This document shows, piece after piece, positions 7,436-15,057 of a stretch of 15,057 nt of DNA. A program made the translations under genes and the position numbers. Within the stretch, counting starts at the first letter, position 1; each line of letters begins with the position of its first letter. Origin of the DNA: Goniomonas avonlea (lineage: Eukaryota > Cryptophyceae > Goniomonadida > Goniomonadaceae); the NCBI GenBank assembly GCA_003573635.1, contig QUTJ01031693.1, positions 1 through 15,057 on the forward strand, written 5' to 3'. The notes beneath the pieces were generated by a model that saw only the letters and a program-made list of their open reading frames with translations, ran no database searches and was not told the origin of the DNA.

Positions 7436-8013
7436 ATGGTCTGGCTGTTCGAGTCTGCTGTTCGGTCCTTACTCTCGTGACAGGTCCGCGTTATTCACTA
7501 CGGAACCACTGAGGTTGCTCCGCCTGTTACGCGCCGTGGCCTTTCCAAGCGTGGCCTGATCGTCGCCATTGCCACCACCGCCATCGCTCTCGTCGCCGCC
7601 GTCGTCGTGATCTCGCAAATGACGTAAGTTCCTGCCGAAAAGTTTTAAACTTACGTCGAGCAGGGAGAACATCACCGAGCTTTATGGTTACCCTGGAAAG
7701 GTTGAAAAGTACGAGTGGGCTTCCAAGGGCCAGACAACTGGAGCCGAAGACATCAAGAACGCGGTGCGACATTCTTTCTTCATGGTTCTTGACTAAGACG
7801 GGCGCGCAGTATCAAGGCAAGGTGGAGTCATACTCGTGGGCTAGCAGGGGTCAGACCACTAACTCGGAAGAGATCTCGAAAGCGGTAAGCATCCCGGTGT
7901 AATATGCGAGCGGTCCTGATCAACCCTTGCAGTTCAAGGGCAAGGTTGAGAAGTATTCGTGGTCCCAGAGGGGCGAGAAGTCGTTGAAGAAGGAATTGGG
8001 TGTTTTCCATTGA
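7436..8013 (+). CDS. Single-pass membrane protein with three exon-encoded GKVE repeats
   Basis: Model exons are 7436-7438, 7484-7623, 7664-7763, 7810-7884 and 7933-8013, giving 132 residues, all joined by GT-AG introns of 40-48 nt. Exon 2 must begin at the acceptor ending at 7483, because an in-frame TGA sits just upstream at 7478-7480. The start codon (GACATGG) is chosen because it gives a 45-nt intron in phase. Residues 1-24 are basic near the end (TRRGLSKRG). Residues 25-44 are a clear hydrophobic helix (LIVAIATTAIALVAAVVVI). Three repeats follow: YPGKVEKYEWASKGQTT, YQGKVESYSWASRGQTT and FKGKVEKYSWSQRGEK. Introns fall at equivalent repeat boundaries, which points to exon duplication. The lack of a cleavable signal and the basic side suggest a signal-anchor protein with the repeats in the lumen or outside the cell. 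I do not recognise the family. Confidence 0.7.
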
Positions 8014-8218
8014 ACTTCGGAGATGGAAATGAATTTCCCCGTTGATGTAGTCGGATTTAATGGAACAAACCGGATCAATATCGACTCGAACAAAGTTCCA
8101 TATCCAGGTGTATCCCTTTAAGGGAGTTCGCAACAATGTGCAGTCGGCAACATTGGTCACGTGGTGGCTTCATGCCAAAACGGGCCTCGACAGTTGAGAA
8201 ATGGAGTCGCGGCGGTAA
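8014..8218. other. Convergent intergenic spacer
   Basis: These 205 bp lie between the stop codons of the repeat membrane protein and SURF1. On the minus strand an ATTAAA hexamer (8061-8056) lies about 158 nt past the SURF1 stop and may serve as its poly(A) signal. No other element is evident. Confidence 0.4.
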
Positions 8219-9353
8219 TCAACCGCGAACAAAACGCACGTATCCGAGACCGAGCAGGGCTGCAGACAAGGTGTACCTGTGGAGGTCAGTGCAAACAACA
8301 ATTGTATATGTGTTGCGCACCAAGTTGCGGCATACACCATATGGTCGAAAGGCATCAGTTTGAACTGCAGCAAGTCGTCCGACGTAGCTGGTACAGGGGT
8401 GCAGTCATTTGGCGGTCGAGGTCCTGAGGCTAGTAGTCAGTACCCCACCTCAACCGTGTACGACTATAAACACACCAAGAAGATCCATCAGCACAGGAAT
8501 ACCCCCAACAATCCCCGCTTGGTTGGCCAGCTCCTGGCGCCGAAAGGAGAACCAGATTCCCGCTTTTGGATCATTCTTGGGGATCCAGGACGAAGGCTGC
8601 CGGTGACGATTGGTACACGCAAGTTGCGTTTGACAATACACACCGTCTCTTCAGGACGAACAATGGCAGTAATAGTCTGTGGACCTTCGGTTTGGCCTTG
8701 TCTCATCGACAGGTCCTTGGCTGCTGCTGCGCGAACCCAACCACGATTAACCAAGACAACCGAGCTGTTGCATCAACTTGAGCTTAGTATTTCACAAAAG
8801 AACCGAACCCACCCGTCTGTACATTGAAAAGGCGTCACCACGAGGTAGCCTGAGCGCTCGGGAGACACAGATGCGTTTTTCTGCGCTGGGTTAGGTCGAA
8901 TCCACTGGGAAGAGGTGCTCACAGGAGGACGAGGACCAATAAGCATCTCTTTGTCGTGAAGATACTGTCCAGTCATCTGGGCAACACTGTACTCCATTTC
9001 GTGCAACTCCTCGAGACTGGGTCGGATGAGCAACGACCAATGACCAGAACTCGACACCTTTTTGGAGGTTTGAAGGGTGCAGGTGCTTCGTTTAGACCTT
9101 GTCGTCTCAACTCGATGAGGTCCTCCTTCCAGTTGGCGCGCTGGGACTGCCACCACCCCAGGCCAGCGGTGACAGCAACAAGAGAGCCAGTGAAGGCGGC
9201 ACCCAAGAAGTTACTCGCTCGCGCTGTGTCAAAGTGTGAACAAAAAGCTCAACGCAACCTTTTCGACCTACAGTCTCTTTTTTTTGCTCGGCCTCCTTCC
9301 TCCCGGAGGCGACGAGAGATGCCTCGCAAGCTGGTCCCGACAACACGCCGCAT
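8219..9353 (-). CDS. SURF1: SURF1-family cytochrome c oxidase assembly protein (7 exons)
   Basis: Minus-strand exons are 9353-9272, 9223-9058, 9016-8813, 8764-8644, 8596-8476, 8429-8321 and 8276-8219, encoding 259 residues. All six introns are 41-51 nt, GT-AG, and phase-consistent. The first 27 residues (MRRVVGTSLRGISRRLREE) are rich in Arg and Ser with no acidic residue before position 18, a typical mitochondrial presequence. TM1 with GLGWWQSQRANWK, a central block with EYSVAQMTGQYLHDKEML, LVVTPFQCTDG, VLVNRGWV, WIPKNDPKAG, and a C-terminal ATWYTLSAALLGLGYVRF follow the order of known SURF1 proteins (the family motif is TWYGLSAA). SURF1 sits in the inner mitochondrial membrane with two helices and helps assemble complex IV. 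The length is normal. It diverges from the PB1 gene. Confidence 0.92.
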
Positions 9354-9548
9354 TTTTTGGGCTTGCTTATGGGTGCGGCGATCGCCCTTGAACTACACGA
9401 TACTGTACAGCCGTGGTCACACGATACCTAAACGATAATGCGCTGAGTCGCCGAGTCGGTGCCAAGGATTGGGGGTTCAAGGCTTGCGGAGACAAAAGGG
9501 CCGGAAGGATGAGTGTTGGCACTCGGAAAACTGACACGAGCGAAAATC
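9354..9548. promoter_or_regulatory. Divergent promoter between SURF1 and the PB1 gene
   Basis: There are 195 bp between the two start codons, which face away from each other. Both transcripts must start here or very close by. No motif stands out by eye. Confidence 0.45.
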
Positions 9549-10358
9549 ATGATCTCCATCAAGGCAATTCTGGGTGATGAGCGCAGGCGATGCAGTGTTG
9601 CTACAATTCCCGATTTCGCGAGTCTCTGTGAGGCTCTTGCGACGCTCTTCTGCCGTGATTGCAAGTCGTTCCACGTCTTTTATCGTGACGACGAGAACGA
9701 CTTGGTCCGGATTTCATCGAATATGGACCTTCAAGAAGCGCTGAGGCTGACCGCTTCCACTTTCAACATCGTCCTTGTGCCCCAGGCCACCCCGACCGAT
9801 GATCAACCAGCAGGCAGCACCCTCAAGCCCGAGAAGGCGGCCAAGACCCCGAAGGAATCGACCGTCATGGCCAAGAAGGCACCCATCAACGCCGACAAAA
9901 CCGAGGCGAAGCCAACCTCTATCCAGCTTCGATGCGCCGCATCGGGCAAGTTCCTCCGGATCCTGCCGAACGGTTCCGTCGATGGGTCTGGTGGCAACGG
10001 ACCCTGGGCGCACTTCGCTCTCATCCAAGAAAATGGCTCAGTCCGCCTCCAGAACGTCGGTAATCAATCGCACTTCCTTCAGATTCTCCCGAACGGAACG
10101 GTGAATGGCAAAGGCCACGGCACCGGCGACTCCAGCCTTTTTGAGCTGGTAAACGGCGACAACGACACGGTGGCGTTGACCCAGAAGGGGATATACATCA
10201 GGGTTGACGCGGTCAACTGTGTTGCCACAGCCGGGGCGGTGCACACAGGAAGCTGGATGAAGATCACACCGGGTGTGTGGAAGTCCAAGGCGACGGCACC
10301 CACCAAGGCGCCTGCACCCACCCCAGTGAGCATCAACGCTGCTGCCGTGCTGCGTTAA
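9549..10358 (+). CDS. PB1 domain plus beta-trefoil (fascin/FGF-like) protein
   Basis: This is an intronless frame of 269 residues starting at ATG 9549. A non-ATG extension upstream (from 9513) is not used. Residues 2-78 look like a PB1 domain. There is a Lys in the first strand (ISIKAIL), a hydrophobic helix (FASLCEALATLF), and an acidic OPCA-like stretch YRDDENDLVRISSNMDLQEA, so it could bind with either face. Residues 80-123 are a Lys/Ala/Pro/Thr linker. Residues 126-240 contain three related units, a beta-trefoil pattern: LRCAASGKFLRILPNGSVDG, VRLQNVGNQSHFLQILPNGT, then TVALTQKGIYIRVDAVN. The phrase FLRILPNGSVDG is close to the hallmark of FGF- and fascin-type trefoils. PB1 domains mediate heterotypic protein pairing in signalling and autophagy adaptors. 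A trefoil would add ligand, glycan or actin binding. There is no signal peptide, so it is probably cytosolic. The pairing is unfamiliar to me and the specific role is unknown. Confidence 0.82.
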   Translation: MISIKAILGDERRRCSVATIPDFASLCEALATLFCRDCKSFHVFYRDDENDLVRISSNMDLQEALRLTASTFNIVLVPQATPTDDQPAGSTLKPEKAAKTPKESTVMAKKAPINADKTEAKPTSIQLRCAASGKFLRILPNGSVDGSGGNGPWAHFALIQENGSVRLQNVGNQSHFLQILPNGTVNGKGHGTGDSSLFELVNGDNDTVALTQKGIYIRVDAVNCVATAGAVHTGSWMKITPGVWKSKATAPTKAPAPTPVSINAAAVLR

Positions 10359-10801
10359 GCTGTGGGCAAACCTGCGTTCAGCTGATGAGCGAGCTCCGGG
10401 TTGTTTCCCATGGGAAGTCGAGACCAGTTGGAAAAAATACACTGGAGATTTCATAGATGATTGGCTTTGTGTTTTTTATTCTAATCTTCGCGCATGGCAT
10501 TCAGTTGTTCTGGTCCTGGTCTTGCCTCGTTGAATACTCTCTCTCCCACCCTCTCTCTCCCCCCCCCCTCTCTCGCTCTTCCTGCGCCCAGTAAAACCAG
10601 ACCGAAACAATCGGTCATATTTTGACTCATTTTTTTGAGAGTATTGCTTTCCTTCCAAATTTTGCTGTGTTTCGCAATCTCTCTCTCTCTCCCCCCTCCC
10701 CCCCTCGCCCTCTCCCTCTGTGTCTCTCGCTGTCGCTCAGACTCGCCGCTCCTCGTCAGAAACTAAAAAGTACAACACCATCAGCACAAGACTATCAAGT
10801 T
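10359..10801. other. Convergent intergenic region with two CT-rich tracts
   Basis: This region lies between the PB1 and AlkB stop codons. It contains two polypyrimidine blocks on the plus strand, roughly 10536-10590 and 10671-10740, made of CTCTCT and runs of C up to about ten. No ORF with coding character and no clear AATAAA signal was found. Confidence 0.7.
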
Positions 10802-11748
10802 TCAGTTTGGCCTTTGTGCTTGGGGCTGACTGACCAGCTGCCGGCGCATTGCCTCGTTGCGCCTTGCGGGCTTGAACTCTGCAAAGTCCTGTGATAAACG
10901 GTGAGACCTCTGAGACTGCTGCACAATCCTGACAAGAACTGTGTGCTGCTAAATTGTGGGATGGGCGTGTGGGTGCTACCTGTTCGCGGCCAAGGACTCC
11001 GGGGGCGTAGCGGAAGGTGTAGTTGATTCGGTTGTCTCCCACCACCGCTGCAATGGCTGACGGAGCAGTACGCTGGTGGACCTTGACAACACTGTGCAGG
11101 ATCATCCGGCATGGGCCTTTTGCGACAAGAGTCAACCGAGCAATTGCCAACGCCACACAGATACGCACCACCAAAAATGATGACGTCACCAGAGTCTAAT
11201 CGGATTTCATGGGGCGTGTCGCGCTTTTCATGCTTCAAAGCAAAATCGCAAGAGTTTCCCACACAGAACGAAACAACGGGAAACTCGCCTGTGCCATCTG
11301 CGAGCGCTGAACATCAGACGAGAAGAAACAAGATGTGTGATTCACCGTTTGCACCATTGTCCCGATGGAACCCCATGCCACGCTCCGATGAGTACATGAG
11401 CAACAGGAGGTGTGTGGGATACATCATTGGGACAGCTGGATCGTGACTCCGCGCGAGTTCGAGGTTCTCGTGACACATCTCTCTCAGACGGTCGCAGTCC
11501 CGGTAGCTTTCTAAGCTGTCGTAGATACGACCTCTGGTCGGCGTGCTGTTCAAAGAATCCACTTCTGCCTCGAAAAAACCTCTCTGCTCGACCCCTCGTG
11601 TGATCGCAGATTTTGCGAGAAAGAGCTGCTGCTCCAAATCAAACGCCTTTCGAATGAGCACAAGTCCCGGCTCCAGAACTTTGACGACGGGATTCGGGTT
11701 GGTTGGACCTGGTGAGCAGGCCAGCACTGCAGCACGGAACTCCGTCAT
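10802..11748 (-). CDS. AlkB-like 2-oxoglutarate/Fe(II) dioxygenase (4 exons)
   Basis: Minus-strand exons are 11748-11346, 11297-11169, 11116-10980 and 10888-10802, giving 251 residues. Introns are 48, 52 and 91 nt, all GT-AG and in phase. The catalytic set is complete: H128 and D130 in GMGFHRDNGAN, H185 in CRMILHSV, and the R-X5-R pair R207/R213 in RINYTFR that holds 2-oxoglutarate. FPVVSFCVGNSCDF and LDSGDVIIFGGP are the matching AlkB core strands. AlkB enzymes oxidatively remove alkyl groups from DNA or RNA bases, or act on protein or RNA methyl marks. The substrate cannot be told from sequence. The first 110 residues lack recognisable extra domains. Splicing of FGG|PC restores the conserved core exactly, which supports the model. 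The tail DFAEFKPARRNEAMRRQL is basic. No obvious targeting peptide is seen. Confidence 0.9.
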
Positions 11749-12052
11749 ATTTCTGGTCAACTCTTCTTGTCTGCGGGCTGAGTTTGAAGTGGTTCACATG
11801 AGGTCCTTTGAGTCGACTCGCCGATTATTCGGGCCATTATGATTCGGCTGAAGTCCGTTTCAATCTTACTTTTATCTTTCTATCTACTAGGATGTACTCG
11901 TACAATTGTAGCTTCTTACTAGGTACGTATAATGTTGGCGAGCGAAAGAAGCGAAAGAAGCGATAGTAAGTGGGTTGTATTCAACGATCGAGGCGGAACG
12001 ACACGGAGAACGGCAGCAAGGACCAGACACCAGGCCCCAGAAGGGGTTTGGC
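11749..12052. promoter_or_regulatory. Divergent spacer between AlkB-like gene and anoctamin
   Basis: There are 304 bp between the two start codons. The frame of the anoctamin gene is open back to 11975 without an ATG, so its 5' end could be a little upstream through an unseen exon. A short direct repeat GCGAAAGAA occurs twice near 11942-11962. Nothing else is recognised. Confidence 0.4.
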
Positions 12053-15000
12053 ATGCTATCCTCGCGAACTGGGCCACGCGCGTTGACCCGAGACCCGAGT
12101 GTTAAGCCGCCTGCTGCTGCAGTGGACAGTTGGACAGATGCCAGCGAGGATGATGGTGGGTCGGTCGTGAGTAAGGACTCGTGGGACGACCCGGACGAGG
12201 TGGAAGCGCTGGTGCCTGTTGATGATGACAATGGCGCGTGTGACGTATCAGACTTTGTTGTGTGTTTGGTTCTTCCTCTAGGTGGTGAGCATACGAACAA
12301 CAATGTCGCGATCCTGCAAGCTGTGCGGCAGACGCACTTGATCTTCAGGCTTTACAAGAGCCGTAAAATGGACGAAGTGTTCGTGTTATTGCGGCCACCA
12401 TCACTAGAAGAGTGGTGTAAGAAAGAGACGCATGCCGCAGTGGAGCCAGGGACGGACCGCAAAGCAGAGATGAGCTTCCTTGAACACTGGGCTGACCATC
12501 TTCGGCCAAAGTACAGGTTGCGGAAAGTGCGTGCGGGGTTTGACAACTTCTACGTCCCCTTTGAATTCGAGAGAGCAGCAGAGTTCGAATGGGGAGGTGA
12601 AGCACGTGCTTCCAAAATTGTTTGCTAAGAATCACAACAGGTGAGCACAACGAGGTGTCACACGACGATACAGCGCATGCGCCCGAAATCACCAGACAAG
12701 CGTTCATCACGGAAACTGGGTTGGCCTCCGAGACGAATCAACTGTCTATTCCAGTCACAAGTGGACCTGAGGCAACGGAGTCAGGGCAGAGAAGTGCGGT
12801 AAGAGAGTCCCAAGGAAGCAAATGGGAGCATGGCTATGAGGTGTGGCATCGTCATCGTCTGGCTCGTAACCACCTCAGAGCTTCCGCTCGCCGCACCCAG
12901 ATCGTTCGGAAAGGTTTGTGACTGATCCTGTAGATCATAATGTGAGTCCATAACTCTCCCAACAGTCTTGGAGATAGCCATGAGGTCGTTGCCGCCACTC
13001 CCTCCACCACTTCTTGTCCCCCACCCTGCACAACCACAACAGTCATATGCCTGGGCCCCTCCGTGGCGACCAGCAGCCCTATTTGGTCAAGGTGAAGGGG
13101 AAGCGTCAACAGAATCAAGTCTCAGTAGTCTGATTGGCACCGGCGCTGTCAAAACAGTGTATGTCTTTTTCTATCCCGGCATTTTTTACCCCCCCTCCCT
13201 TCCTCCTCCTTGCTTCTTCAGGATTAGAACCGCCCACAATCCGCTGCCATTGTGCTCAACCCCCCCCGCCCTCTCCTCGCTCCCACCCCTACTGCTCCCT
13301 CCCTACTGATCTGACTATCCAATCCGACATCTGGCTCTCCAACTCCACCAACCAACTTTCTCCTTCACCGGCCTACCGCTCTCAGCCCCCGCACCTCCCC
13401 CTCCCCCTCGCCTCTCTCAACGATTGCTCTGCGGCTGGCGTTGTTGTTGTTGATTGTGTTGCGGCTGGTTGTGATTGTGGTTGCGGTTGCGGTTGTGGCT
13501 GTGGCTGTGGCTGTGGTTGTGGTTGTGGTTGATTGCTGTGATTGTGGTTGTGGTTGTGGTTGTGGTTGTGGTTGTGGTTGTGGCTGTGGTTGTGGTTGAT
13601 TGCTGTGATTGTGGTTGTGGTTGTGGTTGTGGTTGTGGTTGTGGTTGTGGTTGTGGTTGTGGTGGTTGCGGTTGATTGCTGTGATTGTGGTTGATTGCTG
13701 TGGTTGATTGCTGTTCTTGGTACTCCCGGGTCACGCGAAACCCTTCTCGAATGCGCTTAATTGACTGGGATCGGAGCTTATGGGTTCCCGAACCAGGTTT
13801 TCCCTCCATTGCATCCAACACCGGTCGTGGTTCGTGGGAGCATGGGGGCGGGTCTCTGGGCTCTGGAGAGCCTCGTCATTTTGGTGGGCGGTGCAGCCAT
13901 TGAACGAGGTAGGGGTTTCTGTTTCGCGCACGCGGATACACAGTAGCACCGTAGTGGGTGTGTATGTCGGTGTGTCGGTCCGGGACCACACTGCCAACAC
14001 TCTCTACGCACAGACTAGCGCCTAGCAACAATCTGAACCTCCTCCACCCTAGTGCTCAGCCTGGTACCAATCGAAACAGGGCTATCCTACCCCCCCGGAC
14101 ACGCGCTGGGACATGCGAGTGAGTGAGTACCTGGGGTGGTGTGGTGCGTAAGTGCCTCGTTGCAAGCACTGTAACGAGTGCAAGTGGTAGTGCGTGCCTC
14201 GTTGCAAGCACTGTAACGAGTGCAAGTGGTAGTGCGTGCCTCGTTGCAAGCACTGTAACGAGGTGCAAGTGGTAGTGAGTGCCTCGTTGCAAGCACTGTA
14301 CATGGGTAGCACACCTCACCCCCAGAACCAGGTTCGAGACTACTTCGGCGAAAAGGTCGCTTTCTATTTTGCCTTTCTCGGCCACTACACCCAGCATCTC
14401 CTGGCCTTATCCGGCTTTGGTGCACTAGCGTTCTTCGTTAACCTGTCGCTGGCGCCAAGAACGACCGATTCGTGGGTGGTCCCGTTTTACTCGCTGGGGA
14501 CTGTGTTGTGGGCCGTGGCCTTTGCGCGTCGGTGGGAGCGGTACAGCGAGACGCTGACGCTGCTTTGGGGCTCCCACAGGTGAGTTTATTAGGTCCGTGT
14601 TGGCTCACGCTGCCTCACGCTTGACTGGCGCTGCTTTGGGGCTCCCACAGGTTAGTTTATTAGGTTCGTGTTGACTCACGCTCACTCTCCCTTGCTTCTT
14701 TGCATGCTGCCGCTGGCACTGCCACTGCCACTGCCACTGCCACTGCCACTGACACTGCCACTGCCACTGCCACTGCCACTGCCACTGCCACTGACACTGC
14801 CACTGCCACATGCCACTGGCTGCCTCACGCTTAGTTTTGCGTTGGGCCATTCACGCTGCTTTGGGTCTCACAGTTAGTTTCGGGTTGGAAATAAGCGCTC
14901 AATAGGGTGGGATAGACTATACACGGCAAGGCCGAGCGGCCGAGATAGCGTTCGAGAGCCAGAGAAAGAGACAGACACGCAGACACGCAGAGAAAGAGAG

Positions 15001-15057
15001 AGAAGAGAGAGAGGTTTCAAGTCATCCAGGAACCGCTGATTGGCCTGCCTGAAGGCA
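12053..15057 (+). CDS. Anoctamin / TMEM16-family membrane protein, 5' part (runs off the window)
   Basis: The clearest exon is 14332-14579, VRDYFGEKVAFYFAFLGHYT followed by two hydrophobic helices. It matches the start of the anoctamin membrane domain (family motif IRDYFGEKIALYFAWL). The preceding exon, about 13797-13908, ends WWAVQPLNE and joins in phase to give QPLNE-VRDYFGEK, as in known members. Upstream exon 12053-12596 (cytosolic N-domain: DFVVCLVLPLGGE, HLIFRLYKSRKMDEVFVLL) joins 12641-12913 through a 44-nt intron, then 12966-13156 (Pro-rich). An alternative donor at 12799 with acceptor at 12900 also stays in frame. The link between 13156 and 13797 is unresolved in phase, so at least one exon is missing from the model. 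The next exon may begin near 15014-15057 (EPLIGLPEG). Anoctamins are calcium-activated chloride channels or lipid scramblases. The calcium-site helices lie outside this window. The subtype is undetermined. Confidence 0.75.
13436..13720 (+). repeat. Hexameric GGTTGT/GGCTGT array with higher-order repeat
   Basis: About 285 bp of GGTTGT, GGCTGT and GGTTGC hexamers are interrupted by the phrase TTGATTGCTGTGATTGTGG at about 13529, 13597 and 13673. This gives a second-level period of roughly 70-76 bp. It lies within the anoctamin gene between identified exons and is most simply an intron. The regular GG pairs every six bases could support two-layer G-quadruplexes. All six frames are open because the unit is a multiple of three, so the long frames here are artefacts. 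Confidence 0.9.
14152..14300 (+). repeat. 42-bp tandem repeat, 3.5 copies, in anoctamin intron
   Basis: The unit begins GTGCCTCGTTGCAAGCACTG and ends AGTGGTAGTGC. Copies lie at 14152-14193, 14194-14235, 14236-14278 (43 bp, one extra G) and a partial one at 14279-14300. Copies are nearly identical, so the expansion is recent. The array ends 31 bp before the acceptor of the YFGEK exon. Within each unit CGTTGC...GTAACG can form a short stem. Confidence 0.95.
14560..14885 (+). repeat. Duplicated exon-end / splice-donor segment
   Basis: The end of the YFGEK exon plus donor (CTGCTTTGGGGCTCCCACAG followed by GTGAGTTTATTAGGT) at 14560 is copied 71 bp downstream at 14631, where the donor reads GTTAGTTTATTAGGT. 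A third, shorter copy lies at 14856 (CTGCTTTGGGTCTCACAG then TTAGTTT), having lost the GT. Only the first copy is in the conserved protein frame with a consensus donor, so I treat the other two as intronic duplicates. Confidence 0.85.
14705..14813 (+). repeat. CTGCCA hexamer microsatellite
   Basis: About 17 copies of CTGCCA, with an occasional CTGACA variant at regular intervals, lie between the second and third copies of the duplicated splice-donor segment. Open frames on both strands (Leu-Pro or Gln-Trp repeats) follow from the hexamer and are not coding. Confidence 0.95.
14954..15013 (+). repeat. Purine (GA) tract
   Basis: AGAGAAAGAGACAGACACGCAG-type sequence grades into pure GAGAGA. It probably lies at the end of the anoctamin intron. 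It is purine-rich where a pyrimidine tract would be expected before the next acceptor, so the exact acceptor (15013 or 15036) is uncertain. Confidence 0.8.

Noticed and set aside
6382-7437. Minus-strand 351-codon frame
   Set aside because: It crosses an intron and reads the Tyr/Gly/Gln exons in the wrong frame. The alternative frame gives clean splice phases and a coherent prion-like composition.
8260-8276. A 17-nt intron in SURF1
   Set aside because: It gives a plausible tail, but a 44-nt intron at 8277-8320 restores the conserved TWYxLSAA motif and matches the usual intron length.
8279-8827. Plus-strand 182-codon frame
   Set aside because: It is antisense to SURF1 exons, which carry clear family motifs on the minus strand.
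13417-13821. Minus-strand His/Gln/Asn/Thr-rich 134-codon frame
   Set aside because: It is the product of the GGTTGT hexamer array, which is open in all six frames, and it lies between anoctamin exons.
14605-14877. Open frames on both strands with Leu-Pro or Gln-Trp repeats
   Set aside because: They are simple translations of the CTGCCA hexamer microsatellite.
1-15057. CRISPR array, insertion sequence or bacterial operon
   Set aside because: The tandem repeats are contiguous without spacers. No transposase or terminal repeat pair with target duplication is visible, and gene structure is clearly intron-bearing eukaryotic.

Overview
This is nuclear DNA from a eukaryote with a compact, gene-dense genome. 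The genes are split by spliceosomal GT-AG introns, most of them only 40-55 nt long, with a few of 90-300 nt. Products include CRP/CRIP-type LIM domains, a mitochondrial SURF1, an AlkB-type dioxygenase and an anoctamin. There is no operon layout or Shine-Dalgarno pattern. The taxon cannot be fixed from sequence alone. Short introns, tight spacing, many microsatellites and alternating gene strands suggest a unicellular or simple multicellular protist or alga. A few N bases (1071, 1190-1191) show this is draft assembly.

Bases 1-2800 hold no convincing gene. They contain interleaved minisatellites (120-400), GT-rich simple repeats (415-520), a 25-bp tandem array (1146-1264), recurring GGCTGGTTTA motifs including an 18-bp palindrome, an AT-rich block with a 19-bp inverted repeat (1720-1778), a CA tract, and a cluster of ATCTACGCA boxes (2567-2695).

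From 2800 to the end there are seven genes in strict strand alternation: (+) Ser/Pro-rich coiled-coil protein, 2809-3384; (-) ten-exon LIM protein with a prion-like YGQ-rich N-terminus and a Gly/Met-rich tail, 3755-7301; (+) five-exon single-pass membrane protein with three exon-encoded repeats, 7436-8013; (-) seven-exon SURF1, 8219-9353; (+) intronless PB1 plus beta-trefoil protein, 9549-10358; (-) four-exon AlkB-like 2OG-Fe(II) dioxygenase, 10802-11748; (+) 5' part of an anoctamin/TMEM16 gene, 12053 to beyond the window. Neighbours are therefore either divergent, sharing start-to-start gaps of 134, 195 and 304 bp, or convergent.

I assembled the exon models by hand from conserved motifs, splice consensus and phase. 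The LIM, SURF1, AlkB and small membrane-protein models join in frame from first to last exon. The anoctamin model has unresolved middle exons, and its introns are full of tandem repeats. The genes do not form an obvious single pathway. The least familiar products are the prion-like/LIM protein, the repeat membrane protein that faces it across a 134-bp promoter, and the PB1/beta-trefoil protein.
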